A DNA stretch of 64,000 nucleotides, taken from Aculops lycopersici. Lineage: Eukaryota > Arthropoda > Arachnida > Trombidiformes > Eriophyidae. Positions 52,259 to 63,918 of the stretch are shown here, one piece after another (the first letter of the stretch is position 1; the number at the start of each line of letters is the position of its first letter). Where the stretch lies: the NCBI GenBank assembly GCA_015350385.1, contig WNKI01000003.1:2078698-2142697 (forward strand), in the 5' to 3' direction. The position numbers and the translations under genes were made by a program. Under the pieces are notes generated by a model. It did no database searches and was not told the origin of the DNA. It worked only from the letters and a program-made list of their open reading frames with translations.

Positions 52259-53834
52259 ATGGCCTCGACAACAAACAAACCATTCCACACCTACGAGAAT
52301 GCAGTCTACGATGATCATGCTATCTCATTGCCGCCATCTTCGTCTATGAGTAGTAGCATTAATAATAACAACAACAGCAACAACAATCAGTATGCCTCAG
52401 CATCATTGTCGACGCAACCATCAGTAACGGTAGCTCAATCTCAACCACCAATCAGCGTTAGCACATTAACTACATCCATAGCTGCAAACAACTCTAGAAA
52501 TGCCCTAAACAAGGCAACTACAACCATCGAGTCGCCCTTTCCAGATCCACACAATGGTAAGCTGAAACTTGCCGATAGTTGAGTTGTGTGCAAAGATCGT
52601 TGCCTGCAACAACGATCTTTGCATCTCATATTTCACCTCACAAGAGCTCAGCAATAGAAGTTACTAACCTTTCATTGTTCAACCCTTCTCTATCATTCGT
52701 CACCGTTGACCAATTGAACAAGCATTAGACCCAACATCCACTCCTACAAATGTTGCTACTGCAACTATCTTATCAACAACTGACTCGTCGGGAAATACAC
52801 GCAAATTAACCTCAAGAGCGGTACCTGGACAGAATCTTGTCACTAAACTGATCTCCTTTCCAGCCCAGTCACCTATGGATTCGTTGCGCGAATGGTCAGT
52901 TAGTACATTCAAGTGCACAAAGCAAATTATCAACGAGAAAAGGGGCCTCTGCTTAGTGACCAATGATGCTCAATTACAAGCCGATATTGACCAATTACGT
53001 GATAGTAAAGACAAACTGGTTCAAATGTTACGATTAGCTCAGCAAATGTTGAATCATTATAGCCAATTGGTTGGGACGCAACGACAACTACACTGCCTAA
53101 TGAGCGAGATGTCAATCAAAAATTTTGCCTCCAATTGTAATGATCAGTCAAACAACTATCTTAACAGCAATACTAATCACAGGTCATCATCGAAAGGAAC
53201 AGCCAACAAGCATATTGTGGCAAATTTTTCTAGCCTTGGCAATAATCTATCCTCATCAACAACAGCAACCACAAGTAGTCCATTACATAGAACTGCAATA
53301 CAATCAACGAGCTCGAAATCAACTATTACATCAAACGATCATCTAAATGAATATTTGCCCATCCTAAATCATATGCAAAGTTCCCACCTCAATCTAACAG
53401 AAGACTTCAAGAAGAATTCAGTCTCGCTAAACTTAGCCATTAAGAATGGCGAGAAGCTAGTCTCGGCATTGACCTTCTTCTGTTCAAATCTCTCAACCTT
53501 GATCAATAAGACAATTGAGGATACCTTATTGACCGTGCGCCAGTATGAATCTGCCAGATTAGAATACGATGCCGAGAGGAACTCGCTAAATTTCACCTCG
53601 CCACAAGCAACTGCCCAATCTTCGACCACCTACTCAAGTGATAAACTCGAGCTAGCGCGCGTTCGTTACGAACAACTCAAGGAGGATGTCCAAATCAAAA
53701 TGAAATTTTTAGAGGAAAATACTATCAAGGTAATGCACAAGCAATTACTTATATTCAACGGCGCATTTGCCTCCTATTCGTCCGGTAACACGGCGGCACT
53801 AGACGCAACATTGAGAGAATTCAGCATTAGGTAG
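52259..53834 (+). CDS. ARFIP: Arfaptin (AH/BAR domain), two exons
   Basis: Binds ARF, ARL1 and RAC GTPases and curved trans-Golgi membranes. Model: join(52259..52556, 52723..53834), 469 residues; donor gtaagc at 52557, acceptor gaacaag/ at 52722, phase 1. The N-terminus is Ser/Asn-rich and disordered. The BAR (AH) domain starts at about SLREWSVSTFKCTKQIINEK and continues through LRDSKDKLVQMLRLAQQMLN, KNGEKLVSALTFFCSNLSTL, KTIEDTLLTVRQYESARLEY and [20 protein letters not shown], all close to arfaptin consensus ([37 protein letters not shown]). A Ser/Asn/Thr-rich loop of roughly 80 residues interrupts the first helix pair. The protein ends at the family C-terminus (EFSIR). Firm identification. 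Confidence 0.93.
52589..52623. other. Perfect 14-bp hairpin inside the arfaptin intron
   Basis: tgcaaagatcgttg (52589-52602) pairs exactly with caacgatctttgca (52610-52623) around a 7-nt loop. It lies 32 bp inside the 166-bp intron and may bring the splice sites closer or be a transposon footprint. Confidence 0.85.
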
Positions 53835-54955
53835 AAGCATCGTGGTGGGGATCAAGATAGTGAAGGGGTTGGGGTTTATTTGGATGATGACTATAGATAC
53901 AGATTAATCTGACACTCGACTTGGCCCGCACTCTTGTTTGAATGGCAGCTTTGACACTTTCGGCTATTAAATGGCTCGGCCGGCGTCCAAATATTTCTCC
54001 AATTGCGTATTCTTTAGAGCAGTAAGTGTCACTCTTGGGAGTTTCTACGATGGTTTTTGCTTGAGTCAGCTCCACATTCGAGGTCCGCATTGGATTCATG
54101 CAAAGTTTTACGCCTCGGGGGAAATAACCAATTCCGGCCCCAATTTCCATATAATCCTTGAAGCCTCGCAGGCTCCATAACCAAGGAGGTTAACGGCGTG
54201 ACTGTCGAGGGGAGAATTTACCCAGCTAGCTGGCCCTAGTACAAGCTCTTGATGTGTCCGTGCAAGTTATTCAAATCTGCTGAGTTCGCCACTACTTGTC
54301 GCCGCTTCTCTTCCATTGACAGGACAGCAGCTAGACATTAGTAAAATTGATGGTTACACATCACTCAATGTAAACTTTGTAACCCTTCGACGGGATTCCA
54401 TCCCCCATTTGTCAAGCTCTAGAGTAGAGATATCTCATTTGCTTCCCTGACTTGTACTAACCTAGACCAAATTGATCTTCATCTTGTCAGTAGACTAAAC
54501 TCATCGGTGTGGTAAAACGGAGAGATACTATAAGCATGCACTTGCAACTAGATACACTACGACAAACTTCAACCACTTGTTGAGGCCCCCTAGCTGTCGT
54601 TTTCCTTGACAACTGCAATCGGACGTATCAACATAAAGTCTTCGAAGTGAAGTCTGAAACGAGATGACATGATGTGGCCGTGGCTGTCATCTGGGGGTTA
54701 GTCATCGATCTTCGTTGTCAATCGACAGTCTCGGTTTATCGATCAGTCTCGAGTCAAGGTTATAGTTGCCTTCTTGTTCCTTCTTCTCTTGATATCATAG
54801 TTTTAGAATATAAGAGATTCATTGTGTTAGTTCTTGTGAGAGAGCGTTAGAGAGAGTGAGTGCGTTTGTTCGTTTGATTGAATTGTATTGTAACCTTTAG
54901 AGTCCGGTTTATAATTTTGTTAGACATTTCGACAAAATAAATCCAAATTATCATC
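53835..54955. other. 1.1-kb spacer, nothing firm
   Basis: A 107-residue minus-strand ATG frame (54150-53827) has ordinary composition but no family I recognise; it overlaps the arfaptin stop slightly and is not called. The last 170 bases before 54956 are the likely 5' UTR of the YQAP repeat gene. Confidence 0.4.
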
Positions 54956-57900
54956 ATGAGGGTGTATCAAGTTTTAACTCTAGCCATTGTGGCCTCTCTG
55001 GTCACTGTTGGCTACGTCAACTCGTTGTCGCTCGGAAGTGCCACCGAGACCTCGGCCCAGAGCCAGGACCAAACCCACGCCGGCCACCAGGGTGCCCAAA
55101 TTAGCAGCACCGCTTCGACCGGAATGAAGCAGACCGGCGAGAAGTCGGACAAGACAAGCACCGGAAGCCGCTACCTGAGCTCCGTTGGCGGCTACGAGCA
55201 ACAAACCTCTTACCAGCCACCAGCCTACGAGGCCCCAGCTCCAACTTACCAGGCTCCACAGCCAAGCTACCAGGCTCCAGCTTACCAAGCCCCAACTCCA
55301 GCTCCAGCTTACCAGGCTCCAGCTCCAGCTTACCAAGCTCAACAGCCAAGCTACTCCAACTACACTGCTCCATCTTACCAAGCCCCACAGCCAACTTACC
55401 AAGCTCCACAGCAAACCTATGAGCAACCAATAACTCAAACCTACCAGGCTCCAGCTTACCAAGCTCCACAGCCAACTTACTCGAATTACACTGCCCCAAC
55501 CTACCAAGCCCCACAACCAAGCTACCAAGCTCCAGCTCAAACTTACCAAGCTCCACAGCCAACCTACGAGCAACCAATAACTCCAAGCTACCAGGCCCCA
55601 GCTTACCAGGCTCAACAGCCAAGCTACCAAGCCCCACAGCCAACTTACCAAGCCCCACAACCAAGCTACTCCAACTACACTGCTCCATCCTACCAAGCCC
55701 CACAGCCAACCTACGAACAACCAATAACTCCAAGCTACCAGGCTCCAGCTTACCAAGCTCCAGCTCAAACTTACCAGGCTCCAGCTCCAGCTTACCAAGC
55801 CCCACAGCCAAGCTACTCCAACTACACTGCCCCAACCTACCAAGCCCCACAACCAAGCTACCAGGCTCCAGCTCAAACTTACCAAGCTCCACAGCCAGCT
55901 TACCAAGCTCCAGCCCAAGCCTACCAGGCCCCACAACCAGCCTACCAGGCTCCAGCTCAAACTTACCAGGCTCCAGCTCCAGCTCCAGCTTACCAGGCTC
56001 CAGCTCCAGCTTACCAAGCCCCACAGCCAAGCTACTCCAACTACACTGCCCCATCCTACCAAGCCCCACAACCAAGCTACCAGGCTCCAACTTACCAAGC
56101 TCCAGCTTACCAAGCTCCAGCCCAAACTTACCAGGCTCCAGCTCCAGCCTACCAGGCCCCACAACCAACCTACTCTAACTACACTGCCCCAACTCCAAGC
56201 TACCAGACTCCACAGCCAGCTTACCAAGCCCCACAGCCAAGCTACTCCAACTACACTGCCCCATCCTACCAAGCCCCACAACCAAGCTACCAGGCTCCAG
56301 CCTATGAGATCACCACCTACGTCCAGCCAACCTACCAACAACCACAAACCTACCAACAACCACAGCCAAGCTACCAGGCTCCACAACAAACCTACCAGGC
56401 CCCACAGCCAGCTTACCAAGCTCCTCAACCAGCTTACCAGGCTCCACAACAAACTTACCAAGCTCCACAACAAACCTACCAGGCCCCATCGTACACTCCA
56501 CAAACTCCAGTCTACCAGCCACAAACTCCATCTTACTCAGGTATGGTGAAACGCCAATTGAATTCATCCACCCCCCTATTTGATCTTGATGTTCCAACTA
56601 AGGATGTCTCTAGTGGTCGCCTGGTTGGCTTTAAGCCAGCCACATCAAATGTCTCCACATTAATTGATTATGCAAACATCGATAGTGACGACACGATGTC
56701 AACCAGTGATAGTATGATTAGTTCAACTATTGTAATGCCGCCAACCATCACATCAGCCCCCACCTCTAATTATATTGCTTTAGCAAAGCCAGTGCCCCAA
56801 CCACAACCACATTATGTCAAGCCACAACTAAAACCTCAACAGCAGCAAAATTACCTAGACATTCAACCCGAGTACACACAATCTTGGGCCGACTTCCACC
56901 AGCCACCTGGCTACCTGCCACTTATCTTTAAAAACTCTTATATTTACCAATACCAACAGAGGGCCACCTATGGCGGCCCATCAGTTGGACCAAACAGCGT
57001 AGGCTATGGCTACGTTACTTGGAATGGTCCAATTAACCCAATCACCTTCTACCAACCTGTTCAACCAGCCTACTATTATAAGATACCACCCCAGACTCCA
57101 TACTACCTGTTGCGTGGTCCAGTCTACCAACAACCTCAATACCAACCACGTCAACATCAACAATACCAACAACAACGACAACAACAACCCCAATACCAAC
57201 ACCAACCAGTTAGCACTACTTATGTGAAGCCACAACCAATGCCAGTCTATCAACATGCCAAAGGTACTGATTGATTCTTAAGTTATTATTATCTTATCTC
57301 TTTGAATGTCTTGATTGATATAAAAGAGAGAAAGACTATTGATCCAAACAATTGGCCGCCGCCTAGTAGCCTGCACGAGCACGCCTCTGATCAACACGTA
57401 AATAGTAACAGATACTAGATACTACTTGAACAAACAACCAAAAATAATAATTGTTATTATTATTTAATTGATTATAATGATGATGATGGTGATCAACCTT
57501 GTGGACTTTTATCAATTTCACTACTATTACTTAAAAACTACAACATTTTCAAGCCCTGAAGCCAGAATTGTGTGAACTCGGGGAGAATGGTATTATATTG
57601 TATTGGAAAATCAACAAGTGGTAGGCGCTTAGTGATAGCAGAGATACAAGAGATGAACTGATCACACTATTGCTAGCTTTTTAAGGTTGACCATCGTGAA
57701 GACACCTCAAAATGTTTGAAATTTGATCAACTATTGCGAGAGAATGATGCGGCATCGGTAGGCGCTAGGCGCGCCAATGGAGACAAAAAGATCAATGTTT
57801 TCACACTCTCTCATTTGATATCTAATTTTGAAATGGATTACTTTCCCCCTCCCCTCTTTAAACTCTCTTGTATAAACCTGTATAACTAACCCCAACAACT

Positions 57901-58558
57901 ATCCTTATGATGTTACTGTCATCCAACCACAAACCTCTCGCCCTTAGCCGGATACGCCAAGCGTAGCTTGACCAACCAACACGATGCCCCATACCAATTG
58001 CTCGTCGACCATTTGGCTGCCGCCGCCTCGGACATCAAGGAGGTTTTGGTGAATGCCTCTAGCATTGAGTGCCCAGCTAAGCCAGCCGACTACACCTGTC
58101 CACAAATGTTGACCATCAACAAGGAGGAGATGAAGAAAAAGATTTGCGAGTACGAGACTGTGATTGCCGGCCAAATGGCCCTTGTTCCAGAGACCGAGAA
58201 GGCCCAAACCCGTTGCGGCGCCATGAAGGTCCTGCAACAAAACGTCAAGTCCGACGACGACCAAACCTCGATTGCCGAGAACTTGGCCATTGTTTTGGGC
58301 AAGGACTGCCAATGCCACAAGCAAATCACCTCGATCAACCAGAAGACCCAGCAACCAGAGCAAGTGTTCCTCTTGATCAAGAGCGTTGTTCCAACTAATG
58401 TCAAGTACATTGTTGCCGATGGTGCCAACATGGATTTGATGAGCTCGCAGCAGATTAGCAAGGAGGAGATTTCGGCCATGATCAAGTCCTGCCCAGCTAA
58501 CACCAACGCTGGCAAGACCACCACCGCCACCGCCGCCGCCGCTGCCTACAAGCAATAA
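54956..58558 (+). CDS. Secreted Tyr/Pro/Gln repeat protein (YQAP repeats) with spliced Cys-containing C-terminal domain
   Basis: Family not recognised. The N-terminus is a signal peptide (MRVYQVLTLAIVASLVTVGY, cleavage near VNSLS). From residue 75 to about 525 the protein is built of YQAPQPxY and YQAPAPAYQAP units, with a recurring SNYTAPSYQAP block that supplies N-glycosylation sequons. A donor after TCA G (56540/gtatgg, phase 1) joins in frame to the acceptor cccttag/ (57947) to give SYS-AGYAKRSLTNQHDAPYQL. That yields join(54956..56540, 57948..58558), 731 residues, whose last 200 residues form a domain with about seven cysteines. Read-through instead gives 772 residues ending at 57274 (Gln/Tyr/Pro-rich tail). 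A second phase-1 donor (57264) would join both. Extracellular matrix, cuticle, silk or adhesive use is inferred from composition only. Confidence 0.8.
55180..56530 (+). repeat. Tandem coding repeat of YQAP-type units
   Basis: About 1.35 kb of imperfect 12-24 bp units (taccaagctccacagcca-like), with a longer-period block centred on agctactccaactacactgc that recurs about seven times. The units differ mainly at third positions, as expected if the peptide is conserved while DNA drifts. The long Trp/Leu-rich frames on the other strand are shadows of it. Confidence 0.95.
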
Positions 58559-58884
58559 GTACTGCCGAGAACTTTCGGATGATTTCGTTTCCGTTGCTCA
58601 GTGGACTCAGTTTGTGGTTGTCCAGTTGGCCAGGTAGCTAGCCAGTTAGCTTGCCAACCTCAGCACGCAGCCGCTGAACCACTGAGTGCAAACGAGAAGG
58701 AAGGTAGTTAAGGTTTCTCTCGCGCTTCTGCCTCTTAGATTTCAACTTGTCGTCGTCGTCGTCGCCGTCATCTTGGACGACTTCTTTGGTTGTATAAACG
58801 CGAACGCGAACTTGAACACGATTGCGATTGCGATCGACTCGACACACTAACACACACACTCTATTGTTGCATTGTGGCTAGTTG

Positions 58885-58932
58885 TGGTGTTGTTGTTGTT
58901 GTTGTTGTTGTGATTGTTGTTGTTGTTGTTGA
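58885..58932. repeat. GTT trinucleotide repeat
   Basis: Nearly perfect (gtt)n interrupted once by tgat. Confidence 0.95.
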
Positions 58933-59630
58933 GTTGAATTAACAACGTCGACAAGTGGCGAGAGAAAAACGAGAGGCTAGAGAAAACGGAATTAAACTTA
59001 GAGAGAATAATTTATTCAAATGTGACTCTTGGTATTGGTCTCAACTTTTTTCTTTCCTGTTTTTATTTATTCTTATACTTGTGTATATTCGAAGAAGAAG
59101 AATATTTTAGTTAAGCAAGTGGTCGTCTGATGAATAGTTGAATTATAATAAGTGATGAGTCATTTCACTGGTCCGTCCACTAGCCGTGAGCAGCAAGTCA
59201 CAAGAGCAATCATATATGCGAAAGCCGGCAGATGTACACAAACAAACTGGGCAATTGCGTTCTGGGGGCTCTGTGGTTCAATCTCTTTGCTGGTCGCCCG
59301 TCCAGTTGCTTGGCCACTAAGCACGACCTAACAAATAGTTGAACTAGAGAGAGCCGACCGCCTACCTGTTGCTTCCAGCGCGAAAGAAGGAAACGATGGA
59401 ACCACAACACACATACACACAACGAGCGGAGCGAGTTAAACTTTACCTGCTCGCGTAAGAAGCGCCAAGACGAAGACGACTACGACGTTGACTACGACAG
59501 CAGCCGGCTAAATGAGCAGCGCCTAACGCGTTTATTCCTCTCTTCTGCTTCTTCTTCTTCTTCTTCTCCGTCGCTGTCGTCTCCTGTACATTGTCATGGT
59601 TCACCTGTATACTCTCTCAGGCAGCCAGCT

Positions 59631-59672
59631 GGTCGGTCGGTCGGCTGGTCGGTCGGTCGGACGGTCGGTTGG
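59631..59672. repeat. ggtc-type 4-bp tandem repeat
   Basis: Units of ggtc with ggct and gacg variants. Confidence 0.9.
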
Positions 59673-60283
59673 CCTGGTGAAAATAAAAAAGTACCTCATC
59701 TGATGGCTTAAACAGCAACAGGTTGCTGTTTCTTTCTACAGAGTTTTTGCTCGCTTTCGGCTGACCCGCCCACATTACCGACGGCACGTAACGATCACGA
59801 CACAAACACACTTCTAAGCCAAGGCACAATCAACAAGTGGCTCTGCCGTTCATTCGCTAACGCAAGTCTCTGGGTGCTCGTTGCTTTTGGTCACAAACAA
59901 GCAGTCAGTAGTCACTAGTGGCGGCGACTAATCTCTCTCCCTCTCACTCGCTTTAGCGATATAAAGTCAAAGTCGATTTCTACGAAAGGGAATTTCCTAT
60001 CAACTTGTCGCTTCTTCTTCTCTCAAGATTTCTCTTAAATCTAACCGACTTCCTAACTTGCTATTTTTCTGGGTTCCGCCTGCTCGCCTTCTCGCTTACC
60101 TTTCACAGCCACCTGTTAGATTTGTTGGCCAAAGCCAACAGCAACTCCATTGTTCGCCGCAGGATTCCAGCCACTAGCCGATCTTTGGTGCATTTTGGGC
60201 CACCCGCGAGCTGGGAGTTGAGCGAAGCTAAACGTCACTTGATCGGTGGAAAGTTGAGCGATCAAGTTGGAGAGAAGGAGAGA

Positions 60284-60385
60284 GCAAGAGAGCAAGAGAG
60301 NNNNNNNNNNNNNNNNNNNNNNNNNNNNNNNNNNNNNNNNNNNNNNNNNNNNNNNNNNNNNGAGAGAGAGAGAGAGAGAGAGAGA
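60284..60385. repeat. GA microsatellite containing an assembly gap (N at 60301-60361)
   Basis: GA-rich sequence on both sides of 61 undetermined bases, so the gap is very likely more GA repeat. Its true length is unknown, and open frames spanning it are meaningless. Confidence 0.97.
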
Positions 60386-60902
60386 AAACAATTACACATT
60401 GCACGCTTAATTTTAAGCGCGAGCCTTGAAATTGAGTGATATTGACTCGCTCGCCGTCTCGCATGGCGGTGGTTGGTCGCAATCGAAGCTCGAGCAACAG
60501 GTAAGTCGAGAGAGAATGTACATAAGGAGAACGGGGTACTAGGAGTACGTCGAGCCGGATAGATAATTAGCCAGATAGTCTGAATCTAGGCGAGTGAGCG
60601 AGCGAGTTACTGCAAGAGGAAAGTAAGGCAACAGGAGAGAGAGCGCGAGAGGGGGGTTGGCGCGACAAACGCGCGCGCGCACCTGAGATAAATAGAAGGA
60701 TAGCCGGGATAGAGGCAGAGAGAAAGGAGTCAGTGAAGCGAGGCAAGGCTAGCGAGACTGAGAGAGAGGGCGAGATAGAGAGCGAGTGACGAAGGTGGAA
60801 GGTAAAAAGGCAGATTGCATTGGGCGAAGCGACCAACCACTTTCAGGTGTCACCTTAGCCATTGTGCGCGTGCACACTGGCAAGTTTGTGTCCCTTTCTT
60901 TG

Positions 60903-60936
60903 CTAGTTAGCTAGTTAGCTAGCTAGCTAGCTAGCA
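60903..60936. repeat. ctag/ttag 4-bp tandem repeat
   Basis: ctagttagctagttagctag followed by pure gcta units. Confidence 0.9.
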
Positions 60937-61121
60937 GAGCGACTGGCTTGTCGCTTTTACGTGTGCATTCGGTTCGAGAATCTAGAATCTCGATTCCAGC
61001 TCCTGGATCCCAAATTCTAGAGCAACGACTGCAACAGCCACGATTGCAACGACCTCGACAGTGACAACAACGACGACGACGAGAGAGAGAGTCTCCAATG
61101 AGCAGCGGCATTATTATCCAG

Positions 61122-61184
61122 CTAATAATAATAGTTTTAGTAATAGTAATAGTAATAATAATAGTAATAATAATAATAATAGGC
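61122..61184. repeat. AAT/TAG trinucleotide repeat
   Basis: Imperfect aat/agt run about 20 to 85 bp upstream of the DUOXA start codon, inside the presumed 5' UTR. Confidence 0.9.
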
Positions 61185-61206
61185 GCGTAACACATAGTAG
61201 TTCACA

Positions 61207-63918
61207 ATGAACACCTATGCGCCCATATTATATACGGAACCAAATAGAACCTCGGCCATAGATGATATTAGAAGTGTATTATTATATATATTCATTATTA
61301 CAATATTTTTAAGTTTTTTCCTAATTCTACCCGGTATCAGAAATGAAAAATTTCCCACCTTTTTATGTATTACAACCTCATTATTTGTTACATCAATCAT
61401 TCTATTGTCTCTATTCGGAACCACGTGGCACGTCAGCGATGCCCCAATATCAGCCGCCTACAAGGCATTCTCTAGGGATAGAATTCAAGGTGAGCTAACA
61501 GTGAGGATAGGATTACAGTCGGTCAATATAACATTGAGAGCGCAGAAGTATTACATTTTAGATGCAACAAATGGGCCGATTATGATGGATAATATGCAAT
61601 CATCTTCAAGTTCCTCGATTATGTCATCGATGTTGCCCGCCATTTTAAGTTCAAGTGACGATCACTCAACCTCAGCTACCACAACCTCAACTACTACCAC
61701 AACCACCACAACTACAACCACAACAAGCACAACCAAGTCAACCACACCTCAACCAACATCCGGTGGCGATCAGCTGAGCGGAAGTGGGTCGAGTCTTACC
61801 GACGAGCTGGTTTCCGATGCAACTTTTGCCTCAGCTGTGGACCCGGAGCTCGAGGCCGAGGAAGCTTTTGCAAGCGAGAGTAATGATCATCATTTAAGTT
61901 CTAGTCAAATCAACAGCAACAAGCTAAGATCAAGTAGGTCAACTAGTTTGAATGATGGAACGACAGAAAAAGCTGCAACAGTAGCAGCAACGACGACAAA
62001 TTCAACAGGTGCAAATGTGACCAAGATTAAGAGGAGCGCTACAAACGAAGATGATAAATTGAAAGTTTCTAATATTAGAGTTACGTCAAGTGGTCAAAAG
62101 TATACTATTAAGCGAGTTAATGTCGATATAAACTACAACGAGCGATTCTATTGGATAGAACCAAATCAGATGCGAAGAGAGTATCACAATGCTCTGGAAC
62201 GCGGACTTCCTTATCCCATTCTAACGGTTGTCGAGTATTTGAGCCAAGATGATGGGGGTTTTAGTTGGTCTCGACAATACAGACTCGCTGGCTACTATTC
62301 AAATATTTGTCTTTGGCTCTCATTTGGCGGCTGTATTTTGATGTTTATATTGCACTGTGCCGCTCCAAAGTATGGTATTTATATGATGCAAATACTAGGT
62401 TGCATGCTTCTATTTACAAACCTCACCTACGCTAGTCTAGTTCCTAGAGGAGACCAGAAACTTGTGATACCGTTTGAGGGCCAGTCGTTGACGTTTAAAT
62501 TTGGTTGGAACTTTTGGTTGGTGTTGATAGGAGGTAAGTTGAGATAGAAGAGACTATTTGATTGGTGATCACTTTAGTCGAAAGGGACATTTCATGAGCA
62601 GGCTCAATCGATTGATCGATGGATCTGTGAATCGATCAATCAACCAATCAGTCAGTCAGTCAGTCAATCCACTGAGCTAGTTGTCGGCACTTTTACCATT
62701 CATCTTATAAAATATTGATTCTTTTTAACGCAAGAGCGCTCGATCGATTCAACTAACCACCTCGCTGATCATCATCAACATTCATTGCACTTGCAAACAA
62801 AATCAACAGGTTGCACCTCGCTCATCGTCGGCTCCATCATCGTCCTCATCGACAGCTTCTATCCAAATTACATCTTTACTACTGTGCTAGACGTCGACTT
62901 TGACCATAACTACTACAGAAGACGAAAGCCAAATCACTATAATCACAAGCAACAAAGTTACAACAATACTGCAACTAACAATGCTCTAGAGAGACCAGTG
63001 AAGCCGCCGTTTTATAATGATACTGCAGCGGCCTCCAACGCCGATGACGACGACGACCAGTCCACAATTAGGGGCGAAAGTAGTAGTGTCGCTTCGTCAT
63101 CATCGTCGCCTAACCTGAACAAGAGAGCCATCGCATCATCCTCAGCATCAAGTGTCATATCAGCAGCCTCATCGTCGTCGAGCTTATCTCAAAATGGTGC
63201 CAATAACTACAACTTTGACCACGATGCTGGTGGCGAGAGATTAAGATTTAGACAAAACCAAGCAAGCGGACTGCAGCAACAGCAACAAGAGCGTCTAGAT
63301 GTAGAGCATAATATTGGCTCGTTCAAGGTGAGAAACCACAGCATTCGAATATCGCCACAAAATTCGCCCTCGTTGGTGGAGCGTCAAGATCATTCAGTTG
63401 CAGAGGCAGCGGACCACCGAAAGCGGCAAGACTCGAGGGCGGCAACAAGTGGCGGGGCAGTTTTTCAGCACCACAACAGTGGTGAACGCCGCAGCGGCGC
63501 TAATAGTAGTGAGAGCAGAGGGGTTTTAGCAGCGTCAGAATCAACAGGTAGACAACAGAATAAAGTCGGTAGGATGACTGGCAATGGCATCACAACCTCA
63601 ACAAGTAGTGCTAATAACAATCGCAAAAGCAGTAGCGCTAGTAGTTTAGTGCGAATGTCAACACCGACTAATAACATTAGTGATGATAACATTAGTGATA
63701 TTTCAGAAATTGGAATTGAGACCGAAACGAGCCGTCGGCAAAACTTAGATTCAATGGGACATAAAAACCTGTTGCATCACCATGTCAAGGGCAACCACCG
63801 ACATCATTACGAGAGTAACGGTCAAACTTACGCAAGCAAAAACTTCATGGCCACGGATCATCGATCACAACAGCAAGACCGACGTGCTAGCTCGCCAGTC
63901 CACGGTGTCCGATTGTGA
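61207..63918 (+). CDS. DUOXA: Dual oxidase maturation factor (DUOXA / NIP / moladietz), two exons
   Basis: ER membrane protein needed for DUOX to fold, leave the ER and make hydrogen peroxide at the cell surface. Model: join(61207..62533, 62810..63918), 811 residues; donor gtaagt at 62534, acceptor caacag/ at 62809, phase 1 (LVLIGG-CTSLIVGSIIVLID). Hydrophobic spans lie at about 25-42, 48-70, 365-385 and 390-410, with a last pair across the junction. Family blocks: FGTTWHVSDAPISAAYKAFS, ITLRAQKYYILDATN..., INYNERFYWIEPNQMRREYH, ALERGLPYPILTVVEYLSQD and YPNYIFTTVLDVDF. Two oddities: a Ser/Thr tract (ATTTSTTTTTTTTTTTT region, about 150-270) inserted in the large extracellular loop, and a Ser/Asn/Arg-rich cytoplasmic tail of about 320 residues. 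Confidence 0.93.
62610..62641. other. 11-bp hairpin in the DUOXA intron
   Basis: gattgatcgat (62610-62620) pairs with atcgatcaatc (62631-62641) around a 10-nt loop, next to a cagtcagtcagtcagtcaatc repeat. Built from simple cgat/caat words, so chance or slippage can explain it. Confidence 0.6.

Larger units (their letters stand above)
58559..61206. other. 2.6-kb gene-free, repeat-rich region with assembly gap
   Basis: No gene is supported. It contains a GTT run (58885-58932), a ggtc/ggct 4-bp repeat (59631-59672), the GA microsatellite with gap, a gcta/gtta 4-bp repeat (60903-60936), and a TAA/TAG trinucleotide run (61122-61184) just before the DUOXA start. The last few hundred bases probably contain the DUOXA 5' UTR. 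Confidence 0.5.

Noticed and set aside
53827..54150. 107-residue minus-strand ATG frame downstream of arfaptin
   Set aside because: Composition is not unreasonable (NVELTQAKTIVETPKSDTY) but it overlaps the arfaptin stop region, has no family match I know, and has no supporting splice or leader signals. Left as undecided rather than called.
54980..57256. Long minus-strand frames rich in Trp/Leu/Val or Gly/Leu opposite the YQAP gene
   Set aside because: They are reverse-complement shadows of the codon repeat (tac caa gct cca), have no independent start context and mirror the repeat exactly.
57944..58555. 203-residue Gly/Leu-rich frame on the minus strand
   Set aside because: Shadow of the Cys-containing exon of the YQAP gene, which has the better codon pattern and splice signal.
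60005..60497. Frames spanning the N gap
   Set aside because: They consist of undetermined residues and GA-repeat translation.
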